A stretch of DNA of 64,000 nt. It comes from Marinomonas polaris DSM 16579 (GTDB lineage: Bacteria > Pseudomonadota > Gammaproteobacteria > Pseudomonadales > Marinomonadaceae). This document shows, one piece after another, positions 1-9,754 of this stretch (its first letter is position 1; each line of letters begins with the position of its first letter). A program made the position numbers and the translations under genes. The notes beneath the pieces were generated by a model. The model ran no database searches. It saw only the letters and a list, made by a program, of their open reading frames with translations, and had not been told where the DNA came from. The stretch covers positions 124,001 to 188,000 of the forward strand of contig NZ_FQVF01000006.1 in the NCBI RefSeq assembly GCF_900129155.1, given 5' to 3'.

Positions 1-602
1 CTGCTATCTAGCTCAGCTCCAACCTCAAAAGTTCCCACCACAGTAAATCGCTTTAGAACAGGCGCAACACCAGCAATAGACACATTAGCTTTAGGTAATA
101 TAGCCGTTACTTTATCGCCGATATCGACTCTTAGCATCTTGGCTAACTGAGCACCTAGGACGATCCCAAAGCTAGTATCCTTGAGGGCATCTAAAGAGCC
201 AGACGCAATATTGTCGCCAATGATTGAGACTTTTTTCTCCATGTCTGGGTTTATGCCATTTAAAATAGCGCCATGAACACTTTCGCCAGACTGAAACATG
301 ACTTGCGCTTGGATATGTGGAGCAACGCCAACAACATCAGGCATTTTAGCAACCAGCTTTGCTGTATCACGCCAATCATTGAGCACTGGATCTCCCCACA
401 AAGTCGCATGAGGAACCATACCTAATATCCGTTGACGTAATTCACGGTCAAAGCCATTCATTACAGACAAAACAGTAATGAGAACCATCACACCGAGTGC
501 AAGACCGGCAATAGAAGAAAAGCTAATAAAGGAAATGAAGTGATTGGAGCGTTTTGCTCGGGCATAACGCAGACCGATAGCAAAAGGAAGGAAGTTAATC
601 AA
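1..602 (-). CDS. LolC/LolE-family lipoprotein-releasing ABC permease, N-terminal part
   Basis: The gene runs off the left edge; only its first 200 or so codons are present. Reading the minus strand from a TTG start at 602-600 gives LINFLPFAIGLRYARAKRSN, then a hydrophobic first membrane segment and the VMNGFDRELRQRILG motif typical of LolC/LolE. A periplasmic region follows. The start is supported by AAGGA about 8 bases upstream and by the family's usual N-terminus; no ATG is nearby. In the family, LolC and LolE with the ATPase LolD extract outer-membrane lipoproteins from the inner membrane and hand them to LolA. The fragment does not let me decide between LolC and LolE. The family is secure; the exact start is less so. 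Confidence 0.85.
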   Translation of the reverse strand, partial: MINFLPFAIGLRYARAKRSNHFISFISFSSIAGLALGVMVLITVLSVMNGFDRELRQRILGMVPHATLWGDPVLNDWRDTAKLVAKMPDVVGVAPHIQAQVMFQSGESVHGAILNGINPDMEKKVSIIGDNIASGSLDALKDTSFGIVLGAQLAKMLRVDIGDKVTAILPKANVSIAGVAPVLKRFTVVGTFEVGAELDS

Positions 603-634
603 TGTATGTCCTTGTATGACAAGCTTGCGTGGTA

Positions 635-663
635 AAAATAGAGGAGCAAAGCTCCTCTATTTT
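635..663 (-). terminator. Intrinsic terminator after purC
   Basis: A perfect 13-bp stem (AAAATAGAGGAGC with its complement) closes on a 3-nt loop about 20 bases after the purC stop. On the minus strand the stem ends in a T-run, as expected of a Rho-independent terminator. It separates purC from the Lol permease gene. Confidence 0.8.
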
Positions 664-683
664 GGACTAAGTTACCAATCCGC

Positions 684-1400
684 TTATGCGTCGAAATCGA
701 TACCTATACGACGACCTACATCTTCGTAAGCTTCGATCACGCCGCCCAAGCCTTGGCGGAAACGATCTTTATCTAATTTTTCTTTGGTTTTAGCATCCCA
801 TAAACGGCAGCCATCAGGAGAAAACTCATCGCCCAATAAAACCTCACCCTTATATAGGCCAAATTCCAATTTGTAATCAACTAGAATCATGCCGCCTTCT
901 GCAAAAATCGCTTTTAATACATCATTCACCTTGAATGTAAGCTCTTTTGCTTTAGCTAGGTCAGATGTTTTTGCCCAACCGAATGATTCAACATGAGATT
1001 CGTTGATCATTGGGTCACCTAATGCATCGTTCTTTAAAAACAATTCAAACGTTGGTGGTGTAAGAGTAATACCCTCTTCAACACCTAAACGTCGACAAAG
1101 GCTACCAGCAGCAACATTTCGAACGACACACTCAACAGGTATCATATCAAGACATTTAACCAGTGATTCTGTATCACTTAAAAGCTTTTCAAAATGTGTT
1201 GGAATGCCTGCTTCCTGTAATTTTGTCATGATGAATGCATTAAACTTATTGTTCACCATACCCTTACGGTCAAGCTGTTCAATTCTTTTACCGTCAAATG
1301 CAGAGGTGTCATCACGAAACACTAGAACCATTTTGTCAGGATCATCTGTACGAAATACAGATTTTGCCTTACCTGCATATAGCTCTTGTCGTTTTTCCAT
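684..1400 (-). CDS. purC: Phosphoribosylaminoimidazole-succinocarboxamide synthase (SAICAR synthetase)
   Basis: Catalyses the ATP-dependent joining of aspartate to CAIR, giving SAICAR in cytoplasmic purine synthesis. The 238-residue length is that of the bacterial single-domain enzyme (about 237). Visible family motifs are [13 protein letters not shown] near the N-terminus, the [10 protein letters not shown] nucleotide-binding segment, [10 protein letters not shown] around residue 95, and the LVDYKLEFG and [11 protein letters not shown] segments that bind metal and substrate in the C-terminal half. The ATG at 1400 has GGAG about 7 bases upstream. It lies downstream of dapA and bamC on the same strand, the dapA-bamC-purC order also found in Escherichia coli, 51 bp after bamC. 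A strong terminator follows. Confidence 0.97.
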   Translation of the reverse strand: MEKRQELYAGKAKSVFRTDDPDKMVLVFRDDTSAFDGKRIEQLDRKGMVNNKFNAFIMTKLQEAGIPTHFEKLLSDTESLVKCLDMIPVECVVRNVAAGSLCRRLGVEEGITLTPPTFELFLKNDALGDPMINESHVESFGWAKTSDLAKAKELTFKVNDVLKAIFAEGGMILVDYKLEFGLYKGEVLLGDEFSPDGCRLWDAKTKEKLDKDRFRQGLGGVIEAYEDVGRRIGIDFDA

Positions 1401-1451
1401 TGGAGGGTCTCCGGTTTTCTTTTGTGAGGGGTTAATCTAATTAAATTTAAT

Positions 1452-2528
1452 TTAATTTACAAAACGTTGCGCCAAGTGATACGAAACCACTTCAGGTGAG
1501 TCCATAGAGGAAACATCAATAACTAAAAAGTCACCTGCTTTTTGATGAGTTATTTTGTAGGAATATTCACGCTCTTCCCAGCTAACATCATCCAAGTTTC
1601 GGCGAATAGTTTTAAGTGATTTTATTTTATCACTATCAACTAATGGCAAGGTTAGATCTACAACGTCACCAACACGAGCTACGTCTTCTGGCGGAACTGG
1701 CGCAAGTAATTGGTTTGATCCAGGTATAAGATAAATACCTGCTGCGTTCAATTTAGCTTCAACATCAGAAGGTGAAACCTTATCACCTAGATGAATTGCA
1801 AATATTCCATGATGATCTACCCAAATAGGAAAAGATGCCGCATCACCACGATTAGAAAGATATGCAGATGATTGATTCAGCTGACGCCCCACTGTTCCCC
1901 ATAAACGTACAGCGACAGAATAAGCGTCATCATTTTGAACTGGACTCATCCAATTTCCTGGGCCGACATCTTGCTGCTCATCACGAAATTGTACTGTAAC
2001 CAATGTTTTACCTTCTTCTTGTTCATTGAAGCGAAAAGAGAATGCAGTTTGAGCTGGATGAATACGAGTAATATCGCTCCATAATGATGCCCACCAACCT
2101 TGCGGATGAAAATCAAATGGTACACTTATTATCTGATCATCGCTTTGTGAAGCAATCGATGCTCCATCGCCATGAAGTGCGGTAAGAAAATCTGTAACAA
2201 TACGTTTCGTTTGAGCAATATCAGCAGGGACAGTGAACTCAATAGCATCATCTTGCTCTTCAGTACCAACAGCAACCATTGGGTAAAATACAAATGGAGC
2301 CCTAGGCGTAGTATACGCAGTCTTCCCGTCTAGGTTAGCAATGTTTTTTTCATTAGGGATAACTAAAACATCGCTTGCTGGCATAGATCCAGCCGGCATA
2401 TCCAGTGTTGAAGTAACTGGTTTTTCTTCTTGATAATCATCTGAATGATCCGTGAAAAAAACACTGCACCCAGACAACAAAATAGTCAACGAGCTTGCGC
2501 TCACAAACTGTAAGGTAAACTTATTCAT
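1452..2528 (-). CDS. bamC: Outer membrane assembly lipoprotein BamC (NlpB)
   Basis: BamC is an accessory lipoprotein of the Bam complex that inserts beta-barrel proteins into the outer membrane. The 358-residue product begins with a short basic N-terminus, a hydrophobic stretch and the lipobox LLSGC, so Cys21 is the predicted lipidated residue. A flexible acidic linker follows, then two alpha/beta domains (roughly 95-215 and 225-355) as in the family. The start overlaps the dapA stop by 4 bases (ATGA), implying translational coupling. Position between dapA and purC supports the call, because BamC sequences diverge quickly. Slightly longer than the E. coli protein (344). Confidence 0.9.
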   Translation of the reverse strand: MNKFTLQFVSASSLTILLSGCSVFFTDHSDDYQEEKPVTSTLDMPAGSMPASDVLVIPNEKNIANLDGKTAYTTPRAPFVFYPMVAVGTEEQDDAIEFTVPADIAQTKRIVTDFLTALHGDGASIASQSDDQIISVPFDFHPQGWWASLWSDITRIHPAQTAFSFRFNEQEEGKTLVTVQFRDEQQDVGPGNWMSPVQNDDAYSVAVRLWGTVGRQLNQSSAYLSNRGDAASFPIWVDHHGIFAIHLGDKVSPSDVEAKLNAAGIYLIPGSNQLLAPVPPEDVARVGDVVDLTLPLVDSDKIKSLKTIRRNLDDVSWEEREYSYKITHQKAGDFLVIDVSSMDSPEVVSYHLAQRFVN

Positions 2529-3406
2529 ACTAATAAAACTCCAGCTTCTATCATGGCTTGTCGAACGGCTGAATGATGCTGTTCAGAAAGAGGTGTAAGC
2601 GGCAATCGAATTCCTTCTTCGCATAGTCCTAGTTGACTACAAGCCCATTTTACAGGGATAGGATTAGACTCTAAAAATAAATTTTTATGAAGCGAAGAAA
2701 TCGTTGTATCAATTGAATGTGCTTGATCCGCTTTTCCAGCTAATGCTGATTCAGCTGCTTGGGCAACGGCTTTAGGCGCTACATTTGCCGTAACGGAAAT
2801 ATTTCCTTTTCCACCCAAAAGCATCAATGAAACTGCCGTTGGATCATCTCCAGAGTATACGGCAAAGCTTTCAGGTAAAGCTTTAATCAATGCCTCACCT
2901 CGCTCTAGATTACCAGTAGCGTCTTTTATACCAACAATATTCTTAACCGAAGCTAGACGCACCACAGTATCATTTTGCATATCGCACGCAGTTCGACCTG
3001 GTACGTTGTATAGAATTTGAGGAATATCAACTGCATCTGCTATGGCTTTAAAATGCTGATACAAACCTTCTTGAGTTGGTTTGTTGTAATAAGGAGTCAC
3101 AAGTAAGCAGGCATCTGCGCCAGCTTCTTTAGCACTACGAGTAAGGTCGATGGCTTCATGTGTTGCGTTTGCACCAGTGCCTGCAATAACAGGAACACGA
3201 CCATTAACCGTATTAACAACCTGACGAATCACATTAGCATGTTCTACTGGTGTAAGAGTGGAAGATTCACCTGTGGTTCCTACGGCTACGATCCCGTGAG
3301 TACCCTCGTTAATATGAAACTCTATTAGATCATCTAATTTTTTAGTATCTACAGCGCCATCTGGTGACATAGGTGTGATAAGCGCAACTAAACTACCTGT
3401 GATCAT
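2525..3406 (-). CDS. dapA: 4-hydroxy-tetrahydrodipicolinate synthase
   Basis: Condenses pyruvate with aspartate semialdehyde, the first committed step to diaminopimelate and lysine. The 293-residue TIM-barrel protein has the expected active site: Lys161 in VGIKDATG (Schiff base), Tyr133 in ILYNVPGRT, Thr44-Thr45 in GTTGESSTL, Tyr107 in TPYYNKP and Arg138. Length matches E. coli DapA (292). First gene of dapA-bamC-purC, overlapping bamC by 4 bases. Its substrate comes from Asd, encoded separately near 50 kb. Many gammaproteobacteria have gcvR between dapA and bcp; here the 216-bp gap to the divergent bcp holds no such gene. Confidence 0.97.
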   Translation of the reverse strand: MITGSLVALITPMSPDGAVDTKKLDDLIEFHINEGTHGIVAVGTTGESSTLTPVEHANVIRQVVNTVNGRVPVIAGTGANATHEAIDLTRSAKEAGADACLLVTPYYNKPTQEGLYQHFKAIADAVDIPQILYNVPGRTACDMQNDTVVRLASVKNIVGIKDATGNLERGEALIKALPESFAVYSGDDPTAVSLMLLGGKGNISVTANVAPKAVAQAAESALAGKADQAHSIDTTISSLHKNLFLESNPIPVKWACSQLGLCEEGIRLPLTPLSEQHHSAVRQAMIEAGVLLV

Positions 3407-3622
3407 TTCGAGTCTCCGATAAAATTATAAGCGCGCCTATAGTAACGTCCAGACTCTGGTTTAACAATAATTGACAGACGTAAAGCCGGAGTAAATTAAC
3501 AAGAAACGCCATTCGGGAGGATTTTTAACTGATGTCTTGTTAAGCTAACGACTGCTAAACAAATACTAATAATAGGCAAACTATTTTTCTTTAAATATTT
3601 CGTTGAACTGTAGAGAAACTTT

Positions 3623-4072
3623 ATGACAATCGAAATCGGACAAATTGCACCAGACTTTAATGCCAAAGATCAGAATGGCGACACCATTACACTAAGCCAA
3701 TTTAAAGGTAAAAAAGTCGTTTTGTATTTTTACCCTAGGGATTCAACTCCTGGATGTACAGCTCAAGCTTGTGACTTACGTGATAACTACCAAGCACTAT
3801 TAGATCAAGGTTTTGTAATTCTTGGGATCAGCACCGACACAGAGAAAAAGCACCAAAACTTTATCGCCAAATATGATCTACCTTTTCCACTGATCGCAGA
3901 TACAGAGAAAGAAGTTCATGAATTGTATGGCACTTGGCAACTAAAGAAATTTATGGGCCGTGAATCAATGGGCACGGTAAGAACGACTTTTATCATTGAT
4001 GAAAGTGGTGTTATTTCAGACATTATCAGCAAGGTCAAAACCAAAGCCCACGCTGAGCAAATCTTGAAATAA
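3623..4072 (+). CDS. bcp: Thioredoxin-dependent thiol peroxidase (peroxiredoxin Bcp/PrxQ)
   Basis: Reduces hydrogen peroxide and organic hydroperoxides in the cytoplasm using thioredoxin. The 149-residue protein has the thioredoxin-like fold motif FYPRDSTPGCTAQACDLRD, with peroxidatic Cys45 and a second cysteine at 50, the CxxxxC pair typical of the atypical 2-Cys PrxQ group. A GTVRTTFIID segment follows near the C-terminus. The ribosome binding site is weak (GAGA). Transcribed divergently from dapA and closed by a strong hairpin. Identification is secure. Confidence 0.95.
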   Translation: MTIEIGQIAPDFNAKDQNGDTITLSQFKGKKVVLYFYPRDSTPGCTAQACDLRDNYQALLDQGFVILGISTDTEKKHQNFIAKYDLPFPLIADTEKEVHELYGTWQLKKFMGRESMGTVRTTFIIDESGVISDIISKVKTKAHAEQILK

Positions 4073-4081
4073 ACAGAACAA

Positions 4082-4114
4082 AAAATGGCGCGATAATTTC
4101 CGCGCCATTTTTTT
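4082..4114. terminator. Bidirectional intrinsic terminator between convergent bcp and aldo/keto reductase genes
   Basis: An 11-bp stem AAAATGGCGCG / CGCGCCATTTT with an 8-nt loop, flanked by A-runs on the left and T-runs on the right. It can therefore stop transcription from both sides. Confidence 0.85.
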
Positions 4115-4131
4115 CATTTAGTCACTCAAAT

Positions 4132-5112
4132 TCAAATACCACCGCGAATATGCTCTCTAACTTCTTCCCGATAAAATTCCGCTAATAACGCGTGCAACTC
4201 TTTACTCAAAGGCGGCAGAGACGATACGGCCGCATTGCGTACCACTTGGGAAGATCGACTAGCGCCAGCAATAATACTTGATACTTGAGGCTGATCTAAA
4301 ATCCAGCGCAAAGATACATCCAATATATTATGCCCTTCTGGCAGCTTTCCCTTTAACGCTTCAACTAACTCAATACCTTTTTCAAAGGGTATACCATTAA
4401 AGGTTTCACCAACATGAAATGCAGCGCCATCTTTATTATATGAACGATGATCCCGCTCACTAAAGGCGTGATTAAGACTCATCTTTCCTGACAGCAAACC
4501 ACTTGCTAATGGCAAGCGCACAATGATACCCACATTGTTCTTTTCAGCTAGCGGCAATAGTGACTCTGTCGCATCCTGACGAAATACATTGAACAATATC
4601 TGTAAGCTGGCTAACTCCGTATGACCACAACAAAACATCGCTTCGTCCAACATTTCCACACTGGCACCAAAATACTTAATGACACCTTCTTTTTTGAGGT
4701 CTTCCATCCAAGCCAATATATCACCTGAAAACAGCACATCACGAGGAACACAGTGCAATTGAGCAAGGTCGATAGACTCAACGCCTAAACGTTGAGCGGA
4801 AGCCTGCAAACTTTTCTTCACTGCGGCCTTGCTGTAACCATTAGGATAAAGCTCAGCGCTCCTACCTACTTTGGTCGCTATAACAGGTGACTTGTTCAAC
4901 GACTTACGCCATTGACCTATTCGCTGCTCACTTAGACCGCCACCATAAACATCCGCTGTATCAAAAAAGTGAATACCTTCCTCTACTGCCGTTTGTAGTA
5001 TTGCGATCGCTTCTTTATCTTCTACCGGACCAAAATCATTACCAAGTTGCCAGCAACCCAAGCCAATTTCCGACACCTCAAATCCTGTTTTCCCTAATGT
5101 TCTAGTTTTCAT
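4132..5112 (-). CDS. Aldo/keto reductase family oxidoreductase
   Basis: NAD(P)H-dependent reductase with the TIM-barrel aldo/keto reductase fold, about 326 residues. The N-terminus MKTRTLGKTGFEVSEIGLGCW is typical of AKR families that include YajO- and Tas-like proteins. The catalytic pattern is visible: Asp in FFDTADVYGGG (with Tyr), Lys in VIATKVGR and His in LAQLHCVPRD. The C-terminal SSIIAGASRSSQV motif binds the cofactor phosphate. The ATG at 5112 is preferred: AGGAG sits 5 bases before it, whereas the upstream GTG at 5118 overlaps that site. It is divergent from a LysR-type gene 108 bp away, which probably controls it. The substrate cannot be read from sequence. Confidence 0.9.
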   Translation of the reverse strand: MKTRTLGKTGFEVSEIGLGCWQLGNDFGPVEDKEAIAILQTAVEEGIHFFDTADVYGGGLSEQRIGQWRKSLNKSPVIATKVGRSAELYPNGYSKAAVKKSLQASAQRLGVESIDLAQLHCVPRDVLFSGDILAWMEDLKKEGVIKYFGASVEMLDEAMFCCGHTELASLQILFNVFRQDATESLLPLAEKNNVGIIVRLPLASGLLSGKMSLNHAFSERDHRSYNKDGAAFHVGETFNGIPFEKGIELVEALKGKLPEGHNILDVSLRWILDQPQVSSIIAGASRSSQVVRNAAVSSLPPLSKELHALLAEFYREEVREHIRGGI

Positions 5113-5220
5113 ACACACTCCTAATAAACGAATTAATGATTAATCACACTACTATACGAGGGTTTTAACTGTTTATAATTATCGATATATTAAATTTATT
5201 GTTTAACAAGGCTTAACAAT

Positions 5221-6117
5221 ATGTGTGCTTATTTTCCTGAAGGCATAAGAGAATTTTTAGCAGTAGTTGAAGTACATAGTTTTTCGAAAGCCGCAGAACA
5301 GCTTAATATTTCTCGCGCTAGAGTCTCACAAATCATCAGCCGTTTAGAAAAAGACTTAGGTGTCCAGTTACTCTATCGATCGACCCGCTCTCTTTCTTTG
5401 TCTCCGGCTGGAGAAACTTTTTATCAGCTTGCACGACAAGGAGTGAATCAACTAGAACATGCGGTTCTGTCAGCTCAAAACGCTCATTCAAGTATTGGAG
5501 GTCAAATCAGAATCAATTCCGTTGGCGGTTTATTTGGTGAAGAGATACTTGCACCGATTTTAATTCGATTTATGAATGAAAATCCTAAGGTGGAAATAGA
5601 ACTTAGCTTTTCGAGCACAAGGGAAGATTTGATTGAGTCGCAATACGATCTTGTGGTCAGAATGGGCACGCTTACTAACTCAAATTTAATTGGACGAAAA
5701 CTAACGAGTTACACCAACTACTTAGTTGCTAGTACTACTTATTCTGACAGCATGCCGAAACTAAATAGTCCGAAAGATTTGCTTGATCACACGCTAATCA
5801 ACGGCTCAGTAAAAAGATGGTCGTTCACACACATTAGCAGCAAAGAGAAGTATGAGCTTCCAGTGCAAGGTAAACTAAAATGCTCCAACGGACATGTCGT
5901 AAAGTTGGCAACCCTGGAAGGAACAGGCATCTCTAGACAACCTTCCTATTATGTAAAACAAGACATTCAATCGGGTCGACTGATAGTGCTACTGCCAGAC
6001 TGGCAATTGCCTGACTCTGATGTCACTTTACTTTATCCTCAATCAAGAAATATCAGCCTTAGGGTAAAAGCCTTGGTGCACTACCTTGTGGAAGCCTTTA
6101 ATATTAAGGCTGATTAA
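5221..6117 (+). CDS. LysR-type transcriptional regulator
   Basis: A 298-residue regulator with an N-terminal winged helix-turn-helix (about residues 8-66: FLAVVEVHSFSKAAEQLNIS, then ARVSQIISRLEKDLGVQLL). The C-terminal periplasmic-binding-like effector domain follows (about 95-295). Domain order and length are standard for the family, closest in style to the CrgA/AaeR branch with short sensor domains. Divergent arrangement with the aldo/keto reductase suggests it controls that gene, itself, and possibly the AEC transporter downstream. The 108-bp divergent region is very AT-rich, with several TTAA-type inverted repeats, but I cannot single out one operator. Ligand unknown. Confidence 0.9.
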   Translation: MCAYFPEGIREFLAVVEVHSFSKAAEQLNISRARVSQIISRLEKDLGVQLLYRSTRSLSLSPAGETFYQLARQGVNQLEHAVLSAQNAHSSIGGQIRINSVGGLFGEEILAPILIRFMNENPKVEIELSFSSTREDLIESQYDLVVRMGTLTNSNLIGRKLTSYTNYLVASTTYSDSMPKLNSPKDLLDHTLINGSVKRWSFTHISSKEKYELPVQGKLKCSNGHVVKLATLEGTGISRQPSYYVKQDIQSGRLIVLLPDWQLPDSDVTLLYPQSRNISLRVKALVHYLVEAFNIKAD

Positions 6118-6207
6118 TTCTCATAGAGACTTTTGCACGACGACTGCACTTACCTATCCTTTGTGCAAAAATCTCTCATAGATAAAAATGTCTCACTAAG
6201 GATTTCT

Positions 6208-7092
6208 ATGCTCTCGGCATTAACTAACTCACTGACACCAATCTTATTGATGATTTGCTTGGGCTTCTTTCTTGGTAAAAAGACAGACTATCTAGAAAAC
6301 CCATCACTGGCCGCACTGGTTTCAAACTTAGGCTTGCCTGCCTTGCTACTTTATTCTGTTTTATCGATGCAGATGCAAGTTTTCAGCATGCTCAAAATTA
6401 TCGCCGCGACAGCTCTAGTATTAGTTTTGGTGTCGCTCATGTCATTTGTTTTTCTAAAAGCACTCAAGTTACCTACACGCTTTTATCTGCCACCTTTAGT
6501 CAATCCTAATACGGGAAATCTTGGTATCCCTGTTGCCTACGCATTATTTGGTGCCGAAGGTATGGCTATCGCCGTGGTAATTTCATCAGTGGTACAAATT
6601 AGTCATTTTACCTTGGGCGTTGGTTTTATGTCTGGCACCTATCAACCTAAGCAGCTGTTAAAAAATGGTCCCGTTATTGCTTTAGTGATTGGTGCGCTTT
6701 TCCTAAGTTTTAATATTAGCTTACCCACGCCTTTGATGAACACACTGAACATGCTCAGCCATATAACATTGCCTATTATGCTAATGCTACTAGGTAGATC
6801 CATTAGTGGTCTATCTATAAAAGAAAGCAGCAAAATCGGTCGCGCTTCTCTCTTATCACTATTTCGCCCAGTGGTAGGCGTTCTTTGTGCATGTTTGGTT
6901 GTCTACTTTTTTCCACTTAGCCGCCTGGAAGGCTCTGTATTAATTGTACTCAGTGCCATGCCTGTGGCAGTTATTAGTTATATGCTAGCAAGCAAGTTTA
7001 AGGGGCCAGTAGATGAAATTGCCCTCATGATTCTTATTTCTTTACCCATGTCACTTTGTATTGTTAGCTTGCTCTGGTGGCTGTATCTTTAA
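6208..7092 (+). CDS. AEC family (auxin efflux carrier-like) permease
   Basis: Integral inner-membrane protein of 294 residues with about ten hydrophobic segments in two five-helix halves, as in the AEC family (YfdV/MleP-like carriers of organic acids). The N-terminus MLSALTNSLTPILLMICLGF and the PLVNPNTGNLGIPVAYALFG segment, with the conserved N-x-GN-x-G(I/L)P motif, support the family. The start at 6208 was chosen because TAAGGA lies 6 bases upstream; an in-frame TTG at 6133 would add a non-hydrophobic tail without a ribosome site. It follows the LysR gene on the same strand, 90 bp downstream. Direction and substrate are not determined. Confidence 0.85.
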   Translation: MLSALTNSLTPILLMICLGFFLGKKTDYLENPSLAALVSNLGLPALLLYSVLSMQMQVFSMLKIIAATALVLVLVSLMSFVFLKALKLPTRFYLPPLVNPNTGNLGIPVAYALFGAEGMAIAVVISSVVQISHFTLGVGFMSGTYQPKQLLKNGPVIALVIGALFLSFNISLPTPLMNTLNMLSHITLPIMLMLLGRSISGLSIKESSKIGRASLLSLFRPVVGVLCACLVVYFFPLSRLEGSVLIVLSAMPVAVISYMLASKFKGPVDEIALMILISLPMSLCIVSLLWWLYL

Positions 7093-7121
7093 GTTGCCTT
7101 AAAAAATAAATTTCCGAAAAA

Positions 7122-7151
7122 AAACCGCATAATTTTAATATTATGCGGTTT
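7122..7151. terminator. Bidirectional terminator between AEC permease and queF
   Basis: An 11-bp stem, AAACCGCATAA with its complement TTATGCGGTTT, closes on an 8-base T/A-rich loop. On the left lies an A8 run, which is a T-run for the minus-strand queF transcript; on the right is TTTGAATTTT. Confidence 0.8.
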
Positions 7152-7173
7152 GAATTTTAAAGCTAAGTAAAAA

Positions 7174-7989
7174 CTACTGGCGCGTTAAACGATCATTCCC
7201 CAACACTAATGGTGCTGTTGAACGATATGGATTGATATCCAATCCTCCGCGCCTTACATAACGTGCATAGACAGTTAAACTCTCCGGCTTACACTGACGC
7301 ATGATATCAATAAAAATTCGCTCAACGCATTGCTCATGAAAGTCGGTATGCTCACGGAATGAAATAACATACTTCAACAAGCTTTCGTGGTGAATCTTAG
7401 GGCCTTTATAATCAATAAAAACCGAACCCCAATCTGGTTGATTGGTCACAGGGCAATTTGATTTTAAAAGATGGCTAACCAATCGCTCTTCAACCACCCC
7501 CATTGTCTCATCAGTCTCTAATAAGCCTGCATTTGGCTGATATTCTGATACATCAACATCCAGTTCATCGATGCAATAATCAGGCGTTAATACTACCAAC
7601 GATGCCATTGAATCAACATCGCGAATAATAACCGTCACTTCAGCACCAGCGGCCCGCGAAAGATCTTTCTCAAGTATGGCTTGGACTTCTTCAGCTGACT
7701 CATAACGCATTTGATTCAATGAATTCAAATACAATTTAAACGATTTTGATTCAATAATATTTGGCGAATCACAAGGTAAACGAAATTCAGCCAAGGCAAC
7801 AATTGGCTTTCCTTTCAAGTTTAACCATGACAGTTCATAAGCATTCCAAACATCTTCACCAAAAAACGGCAGTCGCTCAGACTCGATAGCCATCTCAGTC
7901 CATTTATCAACTCTTGCAATGGGGTAAAGCAACCCTGCATCGTACTCAGAAACATATTCTGTTTGCTGACCTAAGGGTAAAAAGCCCAT
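7174..7989 (-). CDS. queF: NADPH-dependent 7-cyano-7-deazaguanine reductase (long-form QueF)
   Basis: Reduces preQ0 to preQ1 in queuosine synthesis, a nitrile-to-amine reduction. At 271 residues this is the long, two-domain type found in gammaproteobacteria. The diagnostic QueF motif ESKSFKLYLNS starts at residue 80, and the thioimide-forming cysteine Cys179 lies in SNCPVTNQPDWGS with catalytic Asp186. The HEQC segment near 218-221 and the IDIMRQCKPE region are also family features. The gene is separate from queC and queE, which lie about 30 kb away in this window. The next gene upstream is an ABC-2 permease ending 11 bases away, so it may share a transcript with the ABC genes. Confidence 0.96.
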   Translation of the reverse strand: MGFLPLGQQTEYVSEYDAGLLYPIARVDKWTEMAIESERLPFFGEDVWNAYELSWLNLKGKPIVALAEFRLPCDSPNIIESKSFKLYLNSLNQMRYESAEEVQAILEKDLSRAAGAEVTVIIRDVDSMASLVVLTPDYCIDELDVDVSEYQPNAGLLETDETMGVVEERLVSHLLKSNCPVTNQPDWGSVFIDYKGPKIHHESLLKYVISFREHTDFHEQCVERIFIDIMRQCKPESLTVYARYVRRGGLDINPYRSTAPLVLGNDRLTRQ

Positions 7990-8000
7990 ATAACACTACC

Positions 8001-8774
8001 TCAACTTCTAATACCTTTGCCCTGATTGAGCAAACGCAGACCGAATCCAAACAACACCACAATAAATACGCAAACAATAACAAGTGCCCAATATACGTTA
8101 ATATCAGAAACACCCAAAATGCCGTAACGAAACGCATTAACCATATAAAGAACTGGGTTTAATAGCGAAACGGATTGCCAGAAATCAGGCAGCAAATCGA
8201 TAGAATAAAACACTCCACCTAAGTAAGTGAGCGGCGTTAAAATAAAAGTCGGAACAATGGATACATCATCAAAACTTCTAGCGTAAATAGCGTTAACAAA
8301 ACCGCCTAGAGAAAACATAATTGCCGTCAAACACACCACAAGAATCGTTAGGAATAAGCTTTCTAACGCCAAATGAGTAAAAAACAGCGACAGCACAGTA
8401 ACAATCAAACCAACACACAAACCACGAGCCACACCGCCAAGCGTGTACCCCATTAGAATCACCCAGTTTGGTGTAGGAGAGACCAACAACTCTTGCACAC
8501 TATGTTGAAACTTCGCAGAAAAGAACGACGAAGACACGTTGGAATATGAGTTTGTGATGACAGACATCATGATCAAGCCTGGCACAATGTATTGCATATA
8601 ACTAAAGCCACCCATTTCACCAATTCGATCACCGATTAAGTTGCCGAAAATAGCAAAATATAATGTCATCGTAATAGCTGGTGGCAATAATGTCTGTGGC
8701 CAAATACGAGTAAATCGACGAATTTCTCTTACCAAAATCGTATAAAATGCGACCCAAATTTCCGAATTTTTCAT
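8001..8774 (-). CDS. ABC-2 type transporter permease (YadH-like)
   Basis: A 257-residue membrane protein with six predicted hydrophobic segments and the ABC-2 permease pattern. It has a cytosolic N-terminus (WVAFYTILVREIRRFTRIWP), a long amphipathic region, and a C-terminal stretch with PLTYLGGVFYSIDLLP that is characteristic of the YadH/NodJ group. Only 4 bases separate it from the upstream ATPase gene, so the two form an exporter pair like E. coli yadGH. What is exported is unknown for this subfamily. Confidence 0.9.
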   Translation of the reverse strand: MKNSEIWVAFYTILVREIRRFTRIWPQTLLPPAITMTLYFAIFGNLIGDRIGEMGGFSYMQYIVPGLIMMSVITNSYSNVSSSFFSAKFQHSVQELLVSPTPNWVILMGYTLGGVARGLCVGLIVTVLSLFFTHLALESLFLTILVVCLTAIMFSLGGFVNAIYARSFDDVSIVPTFILTPLTYLGGVFYSIDLLPDFWQSVSLLNPVLYMVNAFRYGILGVSDINVYWALVIVCVFIVVLFGFGLRLLNQGKGIRS

Positions 8775-8778
8775 CTAT

Positions 8779-9693
8779 CTAGCCTTTAATTAATTTAACG
8801 AAGAGCTCTTCGAGTCGATTAGACTTGTTACGCATACTCACGACGTTGACGGAGATTGCATCAAGCGCCTGAAAGATGGCATTGATAGACTGCCCTTTAA
8901 TAACTTCAACTTCGATCGTACTCGCGTCTTTACTGACTAACACACTGAAGCCAGGTAAAGCCCAGCCATTAGGCAGACTAGTATCTAAATCCAAAATAAA
9001 GGTTTCTTGATTAAGTGTTTTCAACAAAGCCTTCACACTGGTATTTTCAACAATTTGACCCGCATTAATAATGGCAATGTTTCGGCACAACTGTTCTGCT
9101 TCTTCCAGATAATGTGTGGTTAAGATAATTGTCGTACCTTGCTCATTTAGTTTTTTGATGAACTCCCACATAGAACGGCGAAGCTCAATATCGACACCGG
9201 CGGTTGGCTCATCCAAAATAAGCACTTCAGGCTCATGAATTAATGCTCTGGCTATCATTAAACGACGTTTCATACCGCCAGATAGCATTCGCGATTGATC
9301 GTTTCTTTTATCCCAAAGGTCTAGCTGTTTTAGGTACTTCTCCGCACGCTCTTCTGCTAACGAACGGCTAATACCATAAAAACCAGCCTGAGTTACCACA
9401 ACATTAAAAACGGTCTCGAACACGTTAAAATTAAACTCTTGTGGCACAACACCAAGATATTTTTTGGCTTTGGCAAAATCTTTATCAATATCTGTACCAA
9501 AAATAGACACTTTGCCCGATGTTTTATTCACTAACGAGCATAAAATACCGATTGTCGTAGACTTGCCCGCTCCATTTGGACCGAGTAACGCGAAGAAATC
9601 TCCTTTTTCAACTTTTAAATCGATACCTTTTAGCGCTTCAAAGCCGCTATCATAGCGCTTTTTAAGGTCACTAATTTCGATTGCATATGTCAT
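8779..9693 (-). CDS. ABC transporter ATP-binding protein (YadG-like)
   Basis: The nucleotide-binding partner of the adjacent YadH-like permease. The 304-residue protein has Walker A GPNGAGKST (38-46), Q-loop PQE near 84, signature LSGG (137-140), Walker B LILDEP (158-163) and the His switch in TTHYLEEAE. A C-terminal domain of about 80 residues follows, as in CcmA/YadG-type ATPases. The ATP-binding domain drives export through the permease. It starts 61 bp from a divergent small gene. Substrate unknown. Confidence 0.93.
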   Translation of the reverse strand: MTYAIEISDLKKRYDSGFEALKGIDLKVEKGDFFALLGPNGAGKSTTIGILCSLVNKTSGKVSIFGTDIDKDFAKAKKYLGVVPQEFNFNVFETVFNVVVTQAGFYGISRSLAEERAEKYLKQLDLWDKRNDQSRMLSGGMKRRLMIARALIHEPEVLILDEPTAGVDIELRRSMWEFIKKLNEQGTTIILTTHYLEEAEQLCRNIAIINAGQIVENTSVKALLKTLNQETFILDLDTSLPNGWALPGFSVLVSKDASTIEVEVIKGQSINAIFQALDAISVNVVSMRNKSNRLEELFVKLIKG

Positions 9694-9754
9694 AATTGAA
9701 GTTCTCGTACGGCAGTAGCCGACTAAATAGTTACTTACTTGAATAGGGTTTTAC

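Noticed and set aside
1003..1440. Plus-strand reading frame over purC
   Set aside because: Antisense shadow of purC with no family features, signal or ribosome site.
5113..5118. GTG start of the aldo/keto reductase
   Set aside because: It overlaps the AGGAG ribosome site that serves the ATG at 5112.
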